Source: Hippophae tibetana
Lineage: Eukaryota > Streptophyta > Magnoliopsida > Rosales > Elaeagnaceae
NCBI GenBank assembly: GCA_037013495.1
Contig: CM072802.1
Coordinates: 45,422,501 to 45,486,500 of the forward strand
DNA length: 64,000 nt
Reading direction: 5' to 3'
Shown piece by piece: positions 31,833 through 44,009 of this stretch (positions are counted from its first letter, which is position 1; the number at the start of each line of letters is the position of its first letter). Made by a program: the position numbers and the translations under genes. A model generated the notes under the pieces. That model was not told the origin of the DNA and did not search any database. It saw only the letters and a list, made by a program, of their open reading frames with translations.

Positions 31833-34360
31833 CCCCCTTCCCTTCACTTCAAAACACACTTTCAAAAAACATTTCTCTCTTCTTTCTTTCTCTCTTCTTT
31901 CTTTCTCTCATTTCTTAGTTTTTAAGCTTTTCTTAGTTTCTTTCTTAGTTTTTAAGCTTTTCTTAGTTTGTTTCTTAGTTTTTAGTTAAATTCTCTTAGT
32001 TTTAGAGTTCTTTTCTTTTTGAGAGGAACTTGTAATGTTTTTGTAATTTATTAGCTTTTTGATTCAATAAATGGGAGTGCAAATTCCGCTTGGAGGTTTT
32101 CCAGCAACGGGAATAACATCGAAGTTCTATAATGATTTTATTTTCTTTACAGTTATTTTTTTATGCTTTATTCTTACATGTTATATTTAATTTGTCTGTG
32201 ATTAAATCTAACTCTGCTGGCTGTTTATAAACATGATATAATAATAACGTTGTTATGTTTGCGAAATATTAAATAGGTGAAAATTTCTAAAATGAATTGA
32301 TTTTATTTTTATTCAAGATTTTATATTTAGAATGTTAGAGAGAAATATATTATTTTTCATTACAAACTTAAATCTGAAAATTAGATTTTAAGGTTTAGTT
32401 ATCCGGTCTGATTTAGAGTAGTGCTCTTTTATTTGATGGTACAATCGCCCGGTAGTTAGAGTGAAGCTCTATTTCAAAAGTTTTTATAAGAATTATTAGG
32501 TAAAAATGTATTGACAACATGTTTTCAGTAGTGGTTTTAAAACTTGAAAGTTAGTACTCGGATAATTAAATTTTTATGTTTAATTTGGACACCTTGAATA
32601 AAGTTTAAACTGTCTAACCCCACCAAAGGTGGCATTTAAATGGTTCATTGTCAATCTCTTAGAAAAAGGAATTAATTTAATTAACAAAATTAGTTATCAA
32701 CCCCACCCATAGGTGTTAATTGATTTGTTTAGTTAACAAAGAATATCTAACCCCACCAAAGGTGGTATTCATATAAAAAAGAGAGAATCAATAAAATATC
32801 AATTTATATCTTTAATAACCTAGATAATATGAGCAAGCATAATTAATTTAGTTATTATATCCATAAATACTCCACTATTATAAATGATAAAATTTGCATA
32901 AATATTTATTGAATCTGTATCTATGTTTATTTTTATGTTATTAGATTATATTTATTGAATATGTATTTATGTTTATTTTTTTTATGTTATTAGATTAGAA
33001 ACACAAAAACCAAACTATCGTGACAGGATGTTTAGGATTTAATTTCGTTTTTAAAAGTTTGAGTAATAAATTAAAAACCACATACATTCCTTCCTTAGAT
33101 CGACCTTGGGAGTATACTTATCATTTTCTACGAAATGATTCGTGCACTTGCGAGAGTTTTATAAATATTAAAACCAAAGTATTGGCAAGAATCGACGATG
33201 TCGGTTTTCGCTCATCAGTTATGTGAAAAAACTATATATTCCTACGTTAGTTGCAAATATAACCTCAATCCTTAGATCTAAGATAAACGCATAATTTTCA
33301 AGCTTAAACCAACATCAACTAACCTTTTCCAGAATCAATCTTAGTTTATTATCATATTAATTGATGGACAAACAACAAATAGGAGTCAAACATTAAAATA
33401 AAGCTTAAATAACTAACATAAGTTCACTATAGCAAAGCAAATATTTCATAAACAGAAAGGCTACATGAGCTTTTTCATTCACAATCTTAAATAAAAGGTT
33501 TTTAGTTCATCATCCCTCCTAATTCAATTACAAATTCAAAGATTGAAAATTCCATATCAGAATCTGTAAATTATAGAGGATAACTTTTAGAAAACAAAGA
33601 GTTTAGAAAATTTCAACTAAATAGCCTCTTATCTTCTCTTTTCCTTGCTTGAACTCCTTTATGAAATTCCTTGCCAATCATTCTTAATTTTCTTTCCTCT
33701 ACTTTCTTTTTGTTTCTTCTTCAAAGAAGAAAAGATGATGTATAGTCTTTAGATTTAGAGCCATCAATTCTGCTATATTTCTTGCCTCTCTCAGTTCATC
33801 AATTACTCTTACATTTATAGCTTGTTTTTAGGTTTAAACAAAGCAAGGTGGCATTCTTGTGCTAACTCCCAAACATACCCTATAAAAATGAGTGCTTAAC
33901 TATGTAATTTTCCCTTTAAATGACCCATCTCTAGTTATCCCTTGCTTTATACTTTTATTATTTTGTTGCTCAAATTTTGAGCAAGTTTGCTATATAGCTT
34001 TGGTACTACAAAGTTGTTGCAAATTTGAACTACTTTTGTTTTTAATCTCTTTAATCCTTAGAAAATAAACAAGTATAGTTTCCACGAATATGCTTTAAAA
34101 TATTAATTAATGTGAACTACTTTTTTTATCTCTTTAATCCCTATGAAATAAACAAGTACAGTTTCCATGAGTAAACTTTAAATTATTAATTATTTCAATG
34201 AAATATAAGCTAAATTCATATTTTATACTTAAGAGTTTACTCAATTTCAAAACAACACAATTAAAGTCTATTTAAGTATATTATGTAGAGTTTCTCTACT
34301 AAATTAGCAAGTTATTAAGATAGTGAAGCTAATATTAACTATAATAATTTATACTTATCA

Positions 34361-34372
34361 ACTTTCCCAAAC
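34361..34372 (-). other. Polypurine tract of the Athila-like element
   Basis: On the minus strand GTTTGGGAAAGT directly precedes the LTR start TGATAAG. Just before it, TTGCTTGAGGGCAAGCAA forms the inverted repeat that commonly precedes this tract in plant gypsy elements. Confidence 0.8.
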
Positions 34373-36430
34373 TTAGCATATTGCTTGCCCTCAAGCAAGT
34401 TAACCTTAAAACACTTATCTATATAGTAAAAAAGAATAATAAAAGTTTAAGAAACTAAGAAAACTTATTAAAAACTAAAATGCAAAACAATAGACTTAAT
34501 AAACTTGTTTTTATAAAGTTAGAAAGAACAACCTTCCATTCATGATCCAAATGAATTTTTCTCAAGTGCCAGTTCAAGCCATCTCATACTCATGTAAAAT
34601 ACTTCCCTATGTGTGTGTGATGTTCATAGTTAGTCATTTGAGATCCCCCAAATCAAGCTATACTATGATTATTAAGCCTAAATTTATGTCTCCATAGGTT
34701 GGTCTTTTGACCCCCTTTCTAATAATGTAGAAAAATCAAATAGCCAAAGATCCAAAGGACTTTTTTAAGCTTGTAATATAAAGCTTGAATTAAGGTTGTA
34801 TACATGATATGTTTAGGCTCAATAATCCACAAGTACAAATATCAGTCAAGGATCTCTTTAGAATTTTCAATACAACCAAGTTTGATAAACCCAAAATTTT
34901 CTCCAATTCCCCTTTATAACCTCAACATACTACCAAATATTTATTGATTTTTTATTTTCATAACTTTCTTAAGTAACTTAAAGTAAGAAACTACAAATGA
35001 ACTTATGATGATTTCCCTTTTTTTTTCTTTTTCACCAGCTCTTTTTTTTAAATATATATATAAAAGCAAAGTAACAATAAAAGTAATTAAATGTAAAAAC
35101 CAAAAATAATGAAGTTTCAACTATGCAATCCTCCATTCCTCTAAATTTCTCAAAATGATTAATTTATCTCCAATTCAATCATTAAAATGATATTTAGCTT
35201 GTGAGGTAAATAAAGGATAAAATAAAAAAGGTTAGGTTATAATGTAAGTTATGAAACAATAGACTTAATTAAGCTTAAGGAAAATTTTCTAAGAATACTA
35301 TATGAATCAAGGTTAGCAAGAAAAATATAATGATTTAAAGTAGGCATAAATCATCTAATTAGATAAAAGTTATCCAGAATTTTGCCTTTAGTGGTTTTCT
35401 ACTCTAATTTTAGAGACTTAAGCTCTCCCATAATTTTAACCTTCTCTAGGTTTACATCAAAATCAAACCATAATTAGTGCACAAATTTTTATTGGGTTAG
35501 CATATTAAAAAGTATTTACCAAGACTTAATCAAGTTTATTCTTTACACCTAAAAAAGGGTGCCCTTTCTGATAAACCAATAAAATAAACTTTTAAAAGAA
35601 AAATAATCAAAAACTAGCAGTAAGAGATTATAGAGCATTAAAATATCCATTGTTAACACAAAAATTAAAGCAATTCATAACTACAAACCAAAAGTCAAAC
35701 TAAAACTACAACTCATTCCAAATCATACTTGAGAATAATCCACTCCCTGAAACTCAAAGCATGTAATGCCCTCGTAGCAAAAAATTCAAAACAACACCAT
35801 AAATACAAAAAAATAATAAGAATAGGAATTTAACAAACTTGTCTCTCTTTGTTTGGTTGTTTAGTTCCAAATTCTTGATCTTTGGTGCCAGTGGAGCAAA
35901 GGAAGTAGGGGAAGTAAGGGTAAAAAAATGCCCTTATTTTGTTATGACAAAGCTACATCAATGGTTTGCTTCCTTCTTAATTAAATTTTGAGCAATATCT
36001 TAACTATGGGCCTTATTGAGCTCAATATTGGTTTTTTCCAATTTTAGCACAAAATTACATTTTGATGGCCTTTTTTTCTTCTCAACCCAAATTATCATTA
36101 CTTATTAGAGCCTTTTTCATTGAAAAATATTTATGGATTCAGCCCAAATCAAAATTATGTGGTTGTTCCAAAAAGAAAAAAAACTTGTTGACATTTTTGT
36201 TATAGCATTGCTGTAGCAAAGTTCTCAAGTTTTATTTAATTTATCTTTTTTTTATTCTATTGATGTTGCGATGTTTGGCTCTACAATAAATTTCCTATAA
36301 TAACATATAAAAAAATCATAAACTAACTAAATTAAGAAAATTCAAATCAACAAAAAACAAATGCAAATTAAATTGAAAAATACAAGTTATTAGAAAACAT
36401 AGGTTGCCTCCCATGAGCGCTTTTTTTAGA
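34373..36430 (-). other. Untranslated 3' region of the Athila-like element
   Basis: Two kilobases without a coding frame. Its upstream edge (36408-36430, minus strand) has AAGCGCTCATGGGAGGCAAC, a sequence I recall from the region downstream of integrase in plant gypsy elements. No env-like frame is visible. Confidence 0.6.
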
Positions 36431-36439
36431 GTTGAATGC

Positions 36440-39110
36440 CTGAATTTCTTAAGTATACGTAAGACGATCCAAAATTTGTTCAATGAAAGGAAGGAGGAAA
36501 TGATCTTTTTGGGTGGTTTTGTTCATCTTTCTATAGTCTATGCAAATTCTCCAACGAGTGACAATTTTTATAGGAATCAACTCATTATTTATACTCTCCA
36601 TTATGATAATCCTTCCCTTCTTAGGAACACATTGGAATAAGCTAACCCAAGAGCTTTCAAGAATGGGAGAAATAATGCATGCATCAAGCCATTTGATGCT
36701 CTCCTTTTTCACAACTTCTATCATAGTCGGTTGAGTCTTCTTTGAGCTTTTATGGAACCCTTCTCATTGTCATCTAATAGGATTTTTTGCATACAAAATA
36801 AAGGATTAATATCCTTTATATCTGCAATAGTCCAACCAATAACTCCCTTGTAAGTTGTTAACTCTTCCAATACTTGTTTTTCTTGTCCCTAGAACAAATG
36901 AGATGAAATGATTACCATAAGAGTGGAAGAACTACCCAAGTAAGTATATCTCAAGTGAGAAGGAAGATGCTTAAACTTCAATACAAGTGACTCTTTGAGC
37001 ATTGGCTTAGGAGGTTTCAAATCTTGAGATGATATATCCTAAGACTCAAATTTACTTCTTGGCCTATATGTATATGCATTTGCTTCCAACCAAGTTAATT
37101 TCTCCATATCTTATTCTTCCAAATCAGAATCATATTGTAATAATAACTCAAGAGAATCATCTTAGCAATGTCTCTCAATCCTTTTAGACACTAAGGAATC
37201 ATCAACTGAGATGGACAAGCACTCTTCAACCTCATCGGGGAATTTAGTGACATTGAACACATTGAAAGTGACTTGCTCAGATTGAAATGTCATAGTTAAT
37301 TCATCCTTTTTGCACAACAATTAAAGTGCGACCTGTAGTAAGAAATAGTATCCCCAATATAATAGGTACTTCTTGATCTTTCTCATAGTCAAGCACAATA
37401 AAATCCATCAAGAAGAAAAATTTATCCACATTCATTAAGATATCTTATATTTTTTATTCCAATAAGAAATTCATCGATCCTTTAACTTAAATTACATAGT
37501 TGTATTCATTGCTTCACTAAACCCCAACTTCTTAAAAATTGACATATGTATCAAATTTATTGATTTACAATAGATTATGGAATTGTGGAAACTCCCTAGA
37601 TCTTTGATCTTAAGATGAAGTTTGTTTTTCAATAGAGTATTGCTATCCTATGTTAAAGTAATTGTCTCAAATTTACCAAACTCTTTTTTCACTAATGGAA
37701 TTTTGATATGGATCTACTTAAGAAATTCAAGAAATCTCTTGAATATAAGATCTTTTTGTTTTCAAAATTGTTGAGGAAATGGTAAAGGTGGTCTATTTTG
37801 CTAAAAACTTTGCTACAGTTAGCACTAGAAGTTTTGCATTTTTAAAATTATGATTACTTTTCTCTTACACTTTTTCCTTTTTGTCTTGGATTAAAGTGGG
37901 TACATTCTAATTTTTTTCAACATCCATTGGTGTCTCTAACTCCTTTTCACTTCGAATAGTAATCACTTTACAAAATTCATTCCCTTCCCTTCTTGGGATT
38001 TCAGTATCACTTGGAAGGATTCCTTGTGATCAATTTTTAAGCTCATTAGCTAGTTGGCCCACTTGATTTTCCAAGTACCTAATTGACATAGCTTGGTTTT
38101 TAATCATTGCATCATTCTTGGTCATGTATTCTTTAAGCAAAGACTCCAAAGAGCTAGATTGCTTATTGGGTTAGCTTCTTTGTTACTACTAAAATCCAGG
38201 TGGATAAATAGGTCAATTAGGCATAGAAAAGATTGCTTGACTAGAAACTTGATTATGATAAGAAAAATTTGGATGTTGCCTCCATCTTAGGTTATATGTG
38301 TTTGAGTATGGACTATGGTTTCGATTCACATTACTCATAAAAAATGCTAAATCAAGATTATTAGGAAAACTATTAAACAAATGAACTCCACCATAAAAGA
38401 CACAATACACACCTTAATATTGGATTGAATTTACACCCATTGTTAAGTTTTAACTGAATTTACACTCATTGTTGAGTTTTGAACCTTAAAAAGATGAACC
38501 TGGAGTTGTAAGTACTATGACATCATTTACCTCATGCACTTTGGTCACTATTCTTGTAGCTACTACTCTATCCCTTGGACATTGATAATTATTGTTAGCT
38601 ATTTTCTCAAGCAAATCATAAGTTTGATTGTAAGACTTGAATAAGAGAGCTCCATTAATGGATGCATAAAAAAATGTTTCTTGTTTGAGCATTGAGACCA
38701 TTGTAGAAGGCCACTTGGATCCAATGGAATCAGGTGGCAAACAATTTAGCCAAGCTTAAGCACGATCTCGCAAATAATAAGGGAACAATTTGAGCCTAAA
38801 AGCCTCCTTGGTCACACTGCTAATACTTGAATGAATCACTAACTTCAAAAAACAATTTAAGTTGCAAACGAGGATCCTCTATTGATAACCCACTGAATTG
38901 CTCGACTATTTGTAACATTTGAAATATCATTGGTTTTAGTTCAAATTGAAGACCTTGAATGTTCAACTTCGTACTACTTGGATTCAATCCTTCCAACATA
39001 GGTAATGCATATTTATTCATATCTCTATCCATATCATCCATTAAAGATATTTGGTTGTTCAAATTCATCTCATTATTATTTATTTCCCTTGGATTTTCCA
39101 TTTCTTCCAC
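36440..39110 (-). pseudogene. Athila-like gag, protease and partial reverse transcriptase
   Basis: The gag starts at 39110 (MEEMENPREINNN; YALPMLEGLNPSS; FELKPMIFQMLQIVEQF) and continues through VTKEAFRLKLFPYYLRDRA to the NNNYQCPRDR segment. The zinc knuckle region (38400 down) has lost cysteines (CVFYGGVHLF) but keeps SPYSNTYNLRW. The protease end reads PIILGILFL (about 37370), then TFQSEQVTFNVFN. RT at 36724-36449 keeps the N-terminal part (WVSLFQCVPKKGR; WRICIDYRKMNK; FLLPFIEQILDRL) and stops before the catalytic YMDD-type block. The remaining RT, RNase H and integrase are deleted. Many stops are present, so the element is inert. Confidence 0.85.
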
Positions 39111-39304
39111 TTGGATAAAATGTTGTTGTTATCTTCTTCTTAGTCTCAAATTTTGCTTGATTTTAGGGTCTATAGGTAACAAATCTTCCTTATGAAATTT
39201 GCTCATGCAATAGAGTAAAATACCTATCATAGAGCACAAAGGAGATATCAAATAAATTGAAAATTAAAGCAAAATACAACATTTAAATGCAAATGTTTAA
39301 ATTG

Positions 39305-40782
39305 GTTTCTCAATTTTTGTGCAATGAGTATGCAAGTATACACGTCACAAATAAGTAATATATGACAAGGAAAGATAATTCATATAGAGATTGTAATATT
39401 AGAAAATAATGAAAAATTAACAAGTAAATATCAATTTTGATTGTGTTGAGTAATCGCAAATAAAAGAACTAAAAGCAAAATAGAAAATAATAAGTTGTAA
39501 CAGCTAAGTAACGATCAAATTTAACTCAACAAGAGAAATAACAAATAATATGAGTGTTTTAGATAGTTAGGATTGCAAATGAAATAAGCTGATGCAATCA
39601 ATGCATGATTGCTACAAAAATGCTACAACAAAGTATACCAGTAATCCAAATTTACGAATTTACAAGGTTTCTTGCGAATCTGTGATGTTTATACCTCCTA
39701 AGGTTTGATCGAACATATTCTAATATAAACCTGACTTAAAAATGTCAATTCAAGCACCATTTCTTTTGGGTTATGTGAGACAACTATATATTCTTCTAGT
39801 AGTTGCAAATTTAACTTTAATCTTTAGACCTAATCTAAACCCACATTATTCAAGATTAAAACCACTCCAAGTAACATTTCCAAAACTACACTTTACTATC
39901 CTATTAATTGATGATCAAGAAACAAATAGGAATGCATATTGAAAACAAAGCTTGAATAACTAACATATTTTTACCATAGAAAGCATTGATTTCATAAGAA
40001 GAAAGACTACACGAGCTTGTTCCTAGCTCATCATCCTCACTGATTCAGCTACAAATTTAGAGATATAAACATCCATATCATAATCTAAAATTACAGAGAA
40101 TAATTTTTAGAAAATAAAGAGTTTAGATAACTTTAACTAACTTTTTGTATTCTCTTTTCCTTGGTTGAAGTCCTTTATGAAATTCCTTTCCAATCTTGTC
40201 TTGATTTCCCTTCCTCTGCATTGTTTTTGTCTCTTCTTCAAAGAAGAAAAGATGATGTATAGTTTTTAGACTTAGAGTCATCAATTCTACTATATTTCTA
40301 GCCTCTTTTAGCTCATTAATCACTCTTATATTTATAGCTTGGTGTTAGGTTTAAACAAAATGAGGTGACAATCTTGTGCTAACTCCCAAATATTCCATCT
40401 AAAATGAGTACTTAGCTATTCAATTTTGTCCTTTAAATGACCCCTCTCTATTTGTCCCTTGTTTTTTTTTTATTATTTTGCTGCTCAAATTTTGGGAAAG
40501 AATGCTACAGTAAAAAGGTAGTAAAATGTGAACCATTTTTTTTATTTTTGATCTCTTTAATCCCTACGAAATAAGAAAGTATAATTTATATGAATAAGTT
40601 TTAAAATATTAATTATTTCAATGAAATACAAGCTAAATATACATTTTATACTTAAGAGTACATTCAATTTCAAAAAGGCACAATTAAAGTTTGTTTAAGA
40701 ATATTATATAGATTTATCAACTAAATTAGAAAGTTATTACGATAGTGAAGCTAATATCAACTCTAATAAGTTAGAATTATTA
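39305..40782 (-). mobile_element. 5' LTR of the Athila-like element
   Basis: This LTR pairs with 30769-34360 and is uninterrupted. It carries the single GTTAT at 39770-39774, the empty version of the solo LTR's insertion site. Boundaries come from alignment of the two LTRs and from the AGCCT repeat on the outside (30764-30768 and 40783-40787). No standard primer-binding site is clear next to 39305. Confidence 0.8.
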
Positions 40783-43700
40783 AGCCTTTTTTAAATTTTA
40801 AGGAGTTATGGACCATGGGAGGGTGGTGGTGGGTGTAGGGAGAATTTAGGGTTGGTAATTCCAAGTTAATTGAGCTTGCTTCAGCTCTTAACAATTGGAA
40901 CTGGAATAATTTATTTATGTCCAAAGAAGACATTCAAATCTTAAAAAGGGTTTACAAAGAGCTGTATTTTTGGATGATATGGATAGAGTAAGAAGTATTG
41001 AGAAAGAGATAAACTCCTTATAGTGTGTGATGAAATAATGTGGAAGTAGAGGTCAAGACAATTTGGCTTTAAAATGGGGATAAAAACTCTTGATAAATAG
41101 AGACATAAATAAGGTGATTGATTGTGTGATGAAAATGAGCAATGGATGGATTCTATGGAAGGTCTATAGGAAGTTTTTTAGAGTTTCTTTATGAAACTTT
41201 ATTATAGTGTGTGGTGCGTAAGGTTAATGATGAGATGAATGCTAATTTTTTAGAACCTTTTACCAAAAAAGACATTGATGAGATACTTAAGTAAATGCAT
41301 CCTAGAAAGGCACATATCCATGATGGGATGTTGCCTTATTTTATCATAAATATTGGGGAATAGTTGGTGGATAATAGATTTAGTTTTGTTTAAGATTTTG
41401 AACAATAATGAGTAACTATTAGGCTTCAATAATATAACTATCTTGTTGATCCCTAAGCTTAAAGAACCAAAAAGAGTACAAATTTAGGCCAATTAGCCTC
41501 TGTAATGTGTTGTACAATGTGTTTGCTAAGTTCTTAACAGACATGATGAAGTAAATTCTATATGGAATCATCTCTGAGAAAGTGCTTTTATCCTAGGTAG
41601 ATTGATCTCGGACAACTCGGTGGTGGTTTTTGAGACTTTTTATGATACTAAGAGAATTATGAAAGGTAAGAAAGTAAAGGAAGTTATTAAGCTTGATATG
41701 ATGAAGGCCTAGTTAGAATGGAATGTAAATTTTTAGAGTTCATTCTTACTAAACTAGGTTTTGCTAAATAATGGAAGGATCTGTTGTTGAACGATGTCAC
41801 TTCAGTGTCCTATTCTTTATCCATTAATGGTGCTATTTTGGATGCTTTTAGACCTAACAGGGGGCTAAGGAAGGGGATCCTTTGCACCAATATCTATTTA
41901 TAATCTATATTGAAGGACTCTCGAGTTTGTTAAAGAAGGGTAAGGCTAACCATCTAATTGAAAGGGTCTCCATTGAAAGAAAATGTCCAAAGGTTATTGA
42001 TATTTTCTTAGCTAATGTTAGTTTTGTCTTTATAAAAGTTATATGGATGGTTGTAGAAAACCAAAGGAGGTTTTAGAAGTTTATAAAGGATCTTATGGGG
42101 AAAAGGTAAATTTACAAAATTTTGTACATGTGTTTTTCATAATAGTAATGAAACAATAAAAAACTTGGTCTTGAATATTGTTGATATCCTAGTGGTAAAT
42201 TTCCATGAGAGATATCTTGAGTTACTTGAAATGGCTAGAAAGAATAAAAAGAGGTTGTTTATTCAAATCAAGGATAGGGTGTAGAGGAAGTTGAAGAGTT
42301 GGAAGGAGAAATTTGTATCTTTGGTTGGTAAAGATTATTAAAGTCTGCTGTGTGAGCTATCCCCATCTATACCATGATCTTATTTAAGTTGTCATTAAGT
42401 ATTTGCAATGAATTACAAAGGTTAATAACCAAATTTTGGTGGAATTATGTTTTGGATAAAAAAAATTCAATTCTTTGGATGGAATGGGACAAACTCTATA
42501 AACCAAAAGCTTTAAGAGGGCTTGATTTTAGGAGCTTATCTTTTTTCAATCAAGCTTTAGTCTCTAATCATTATTGGATATTTTTCCAAGGTGGTGAAAA
42601 TTTGGTTGCTAAGGTTTTGAGAGGTAAGTACTTTCTTAATGTATATTTTCTCAGTACACCAACACCTAGTTTCTCTTTTTACTTATAATGGAATGTCATA
42701 TGAGGGAGTGACTTATATAAGACTGGATTGAAATGAAATATTGAGATGGTAAATTAATGCATTTCTATGGTTATCCATGGCTGGTTTATTCAAGACCTAT
42801 TAAGTTGATTTCCCCTTGCATTTTACCTATTGATTATGTAGTGGATGATCTTATAAATAAGGTAGGTTTATAGAAGGGATGGTTTGATAAGAGCAAGCTT
42901 TATGTCTTAAAATATAGGATCTATTTAAAGTATTCCATTAGTGAGTGGTAGTTATACTAATAGATTAATTTGGGAGAAGAATGATAATAGTATTTTCTTA
43001 ATCAGGAGTTCTTACTGGTAGTTGAATATTTTAGGAGATTACATGATAAAAGTGATTTGGGGCAGGTTATAGTAATGTTTGTGAGAAAATTTGGTGGAAG
43101 TTGATTTGGGAACTTAATGTTTCCAATAAAGTGAAACTATTTTATGGAAGGTTTGTAGAGATATTCTACCTATTTGTGCTAACCTTTGCAAAACTAGGTC
43201 TAGTATGTAAATGAGTCATTTCTGTTACTTGCTATGGGAAATTTGGCACAATAGAAATGAGGTCTTTCATGGAAAGAAATGAAGAGGTTTTGAAGATGTT
43301 TTTCTTTGGGAAAATATTCTCATATAGGAGTTTTATATGTCCCAAAGTAAAGGGAAAACTATTTTGTTAGAAAGAAAGATGAGACATGACCAAAGGAAGC
43401 AATGGAGGAAACTTACAAGATGTATGTCAAAGTCTAACACTAATATTTGTATTTTGAAATAGACATGGAACATAGGCATTGGAGTAGTAGCCTGGGATTG
43501 TTTGGGAAAGATAATATGGGCTAAAGCTGATCCTACTAAAGGCATGTTTTCTTTGTTTACTGTTGAAATTTTAGTAGTTTTAGTTGCTTGTGAGGTTGTT
43601 GTGGCTAAGAGCCTATTTGGAATGTGTTTTAAGTATGATAGTTTACAGAACATCACCCTTATTAATAGCACAAGTAGTTTCTAGTTACCTGATGAGGCTT

Positions 43701-43870
43701 TGGTTAAGGAAATTAGGAGGATTAGCCAAGGTATAAGTTTTATGTTCCAATATAGATCAATAAAAGCTAACCGAGTTGCACTTGTGGTAGCCAGACAACT
43801 AATTACTTTTTTAGAAACTTTTTTCTTCCCATGTATATTAAATGGCATTCCTTGAATTTTATGCAATATC
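40783..43870 (+). pseudogene. LINE ORF2: reverse transcriptase to RNase H
   Basis: ORF2 resumes with FLNFKELW right after the Athila-like LTR. In order it has LALKWGDKNS (about 41070), MHPRKAHIHDGMLPYFI (41297 on) and an RT core with LISDNS-like remains. VTSVSYSFSINGAILDAFRP and IYIEGLSSLLKKGKAN follow. The catalytic box reads FLANVS where plant LINEs have FADDS. The post-RT segment follows (WDKLYKPKALRGLDFRSLS, FNQALVSNHYW, 42480-42600), then the zinc-knuckle-like WKLIWELNVSNKVKLF (43097 on). The C-terminal RNase H domain is at 43440-43860 (IGVVAWDCLGKIIWAK ... ANRVALVVARQL). There are dozens of stops and shifts. Confidence 0.85.
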
Positions 43871-44009
43871 TTTGATCCCCATTAGATTCTAGGAGAAAAG
43901 GAATGAAGTTTGCATCCATCAAAAGCTTGCTTTTGAAATCAAAAATTGTACCCAGTAGGCAAGAATCTTTTATGTTATATATAATACATCTTCGTCATAT
44001 GTTATAGGT

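Larger units (their letters stand above)
31244..33217 (+). mobile_element. Complete solo LTR of the TGATGAG gypsy family
   Basis: The 1974-base LTR has ends TGATGAG and CTCATCA and a GTTAT duplication on both sides. From left to right it has an AT-rich U3 head (to about 31530) and a GC-rich cassette (31533-31690) with three 31-base repeats. A G-box CACGTG (31708-31713) and a 14-base palindrome (31733-31746) follow, then TATAAATA (31825-31832) and a CT-rich leader with 29-bp repeats of TTTCTTAGTTTTTAAGC (31911-31985). The U5-like tail contains GATCGACCTTGGGAGTATAC. A 45-base segment around 32905-32990 is duplicated relative to the other copies. No internal region remains, as expected after LTR-LTR recombination. 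It serves here as the family reference. Confidence 0.95.
30769..34360 (-). mobile_element. 3' LTR of an Athila-like element, split by a solo LTR
   Basis: The parts outside 31244-33222 align with the LTR at about 39305-40782 along their whole length. The LTR ends (plus-strand view) in CTTATCA at 34360, next to a polypurine tract read on the minus strand. Without the insertion it is about 1.6 kb. An extra tandem copy of about 97 bases (around 34025-34215: TCTCTTTAATCC...AATAAACAAGTA twice) accounts for most of the length difference from the other LTR. Confidence 0.85.
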
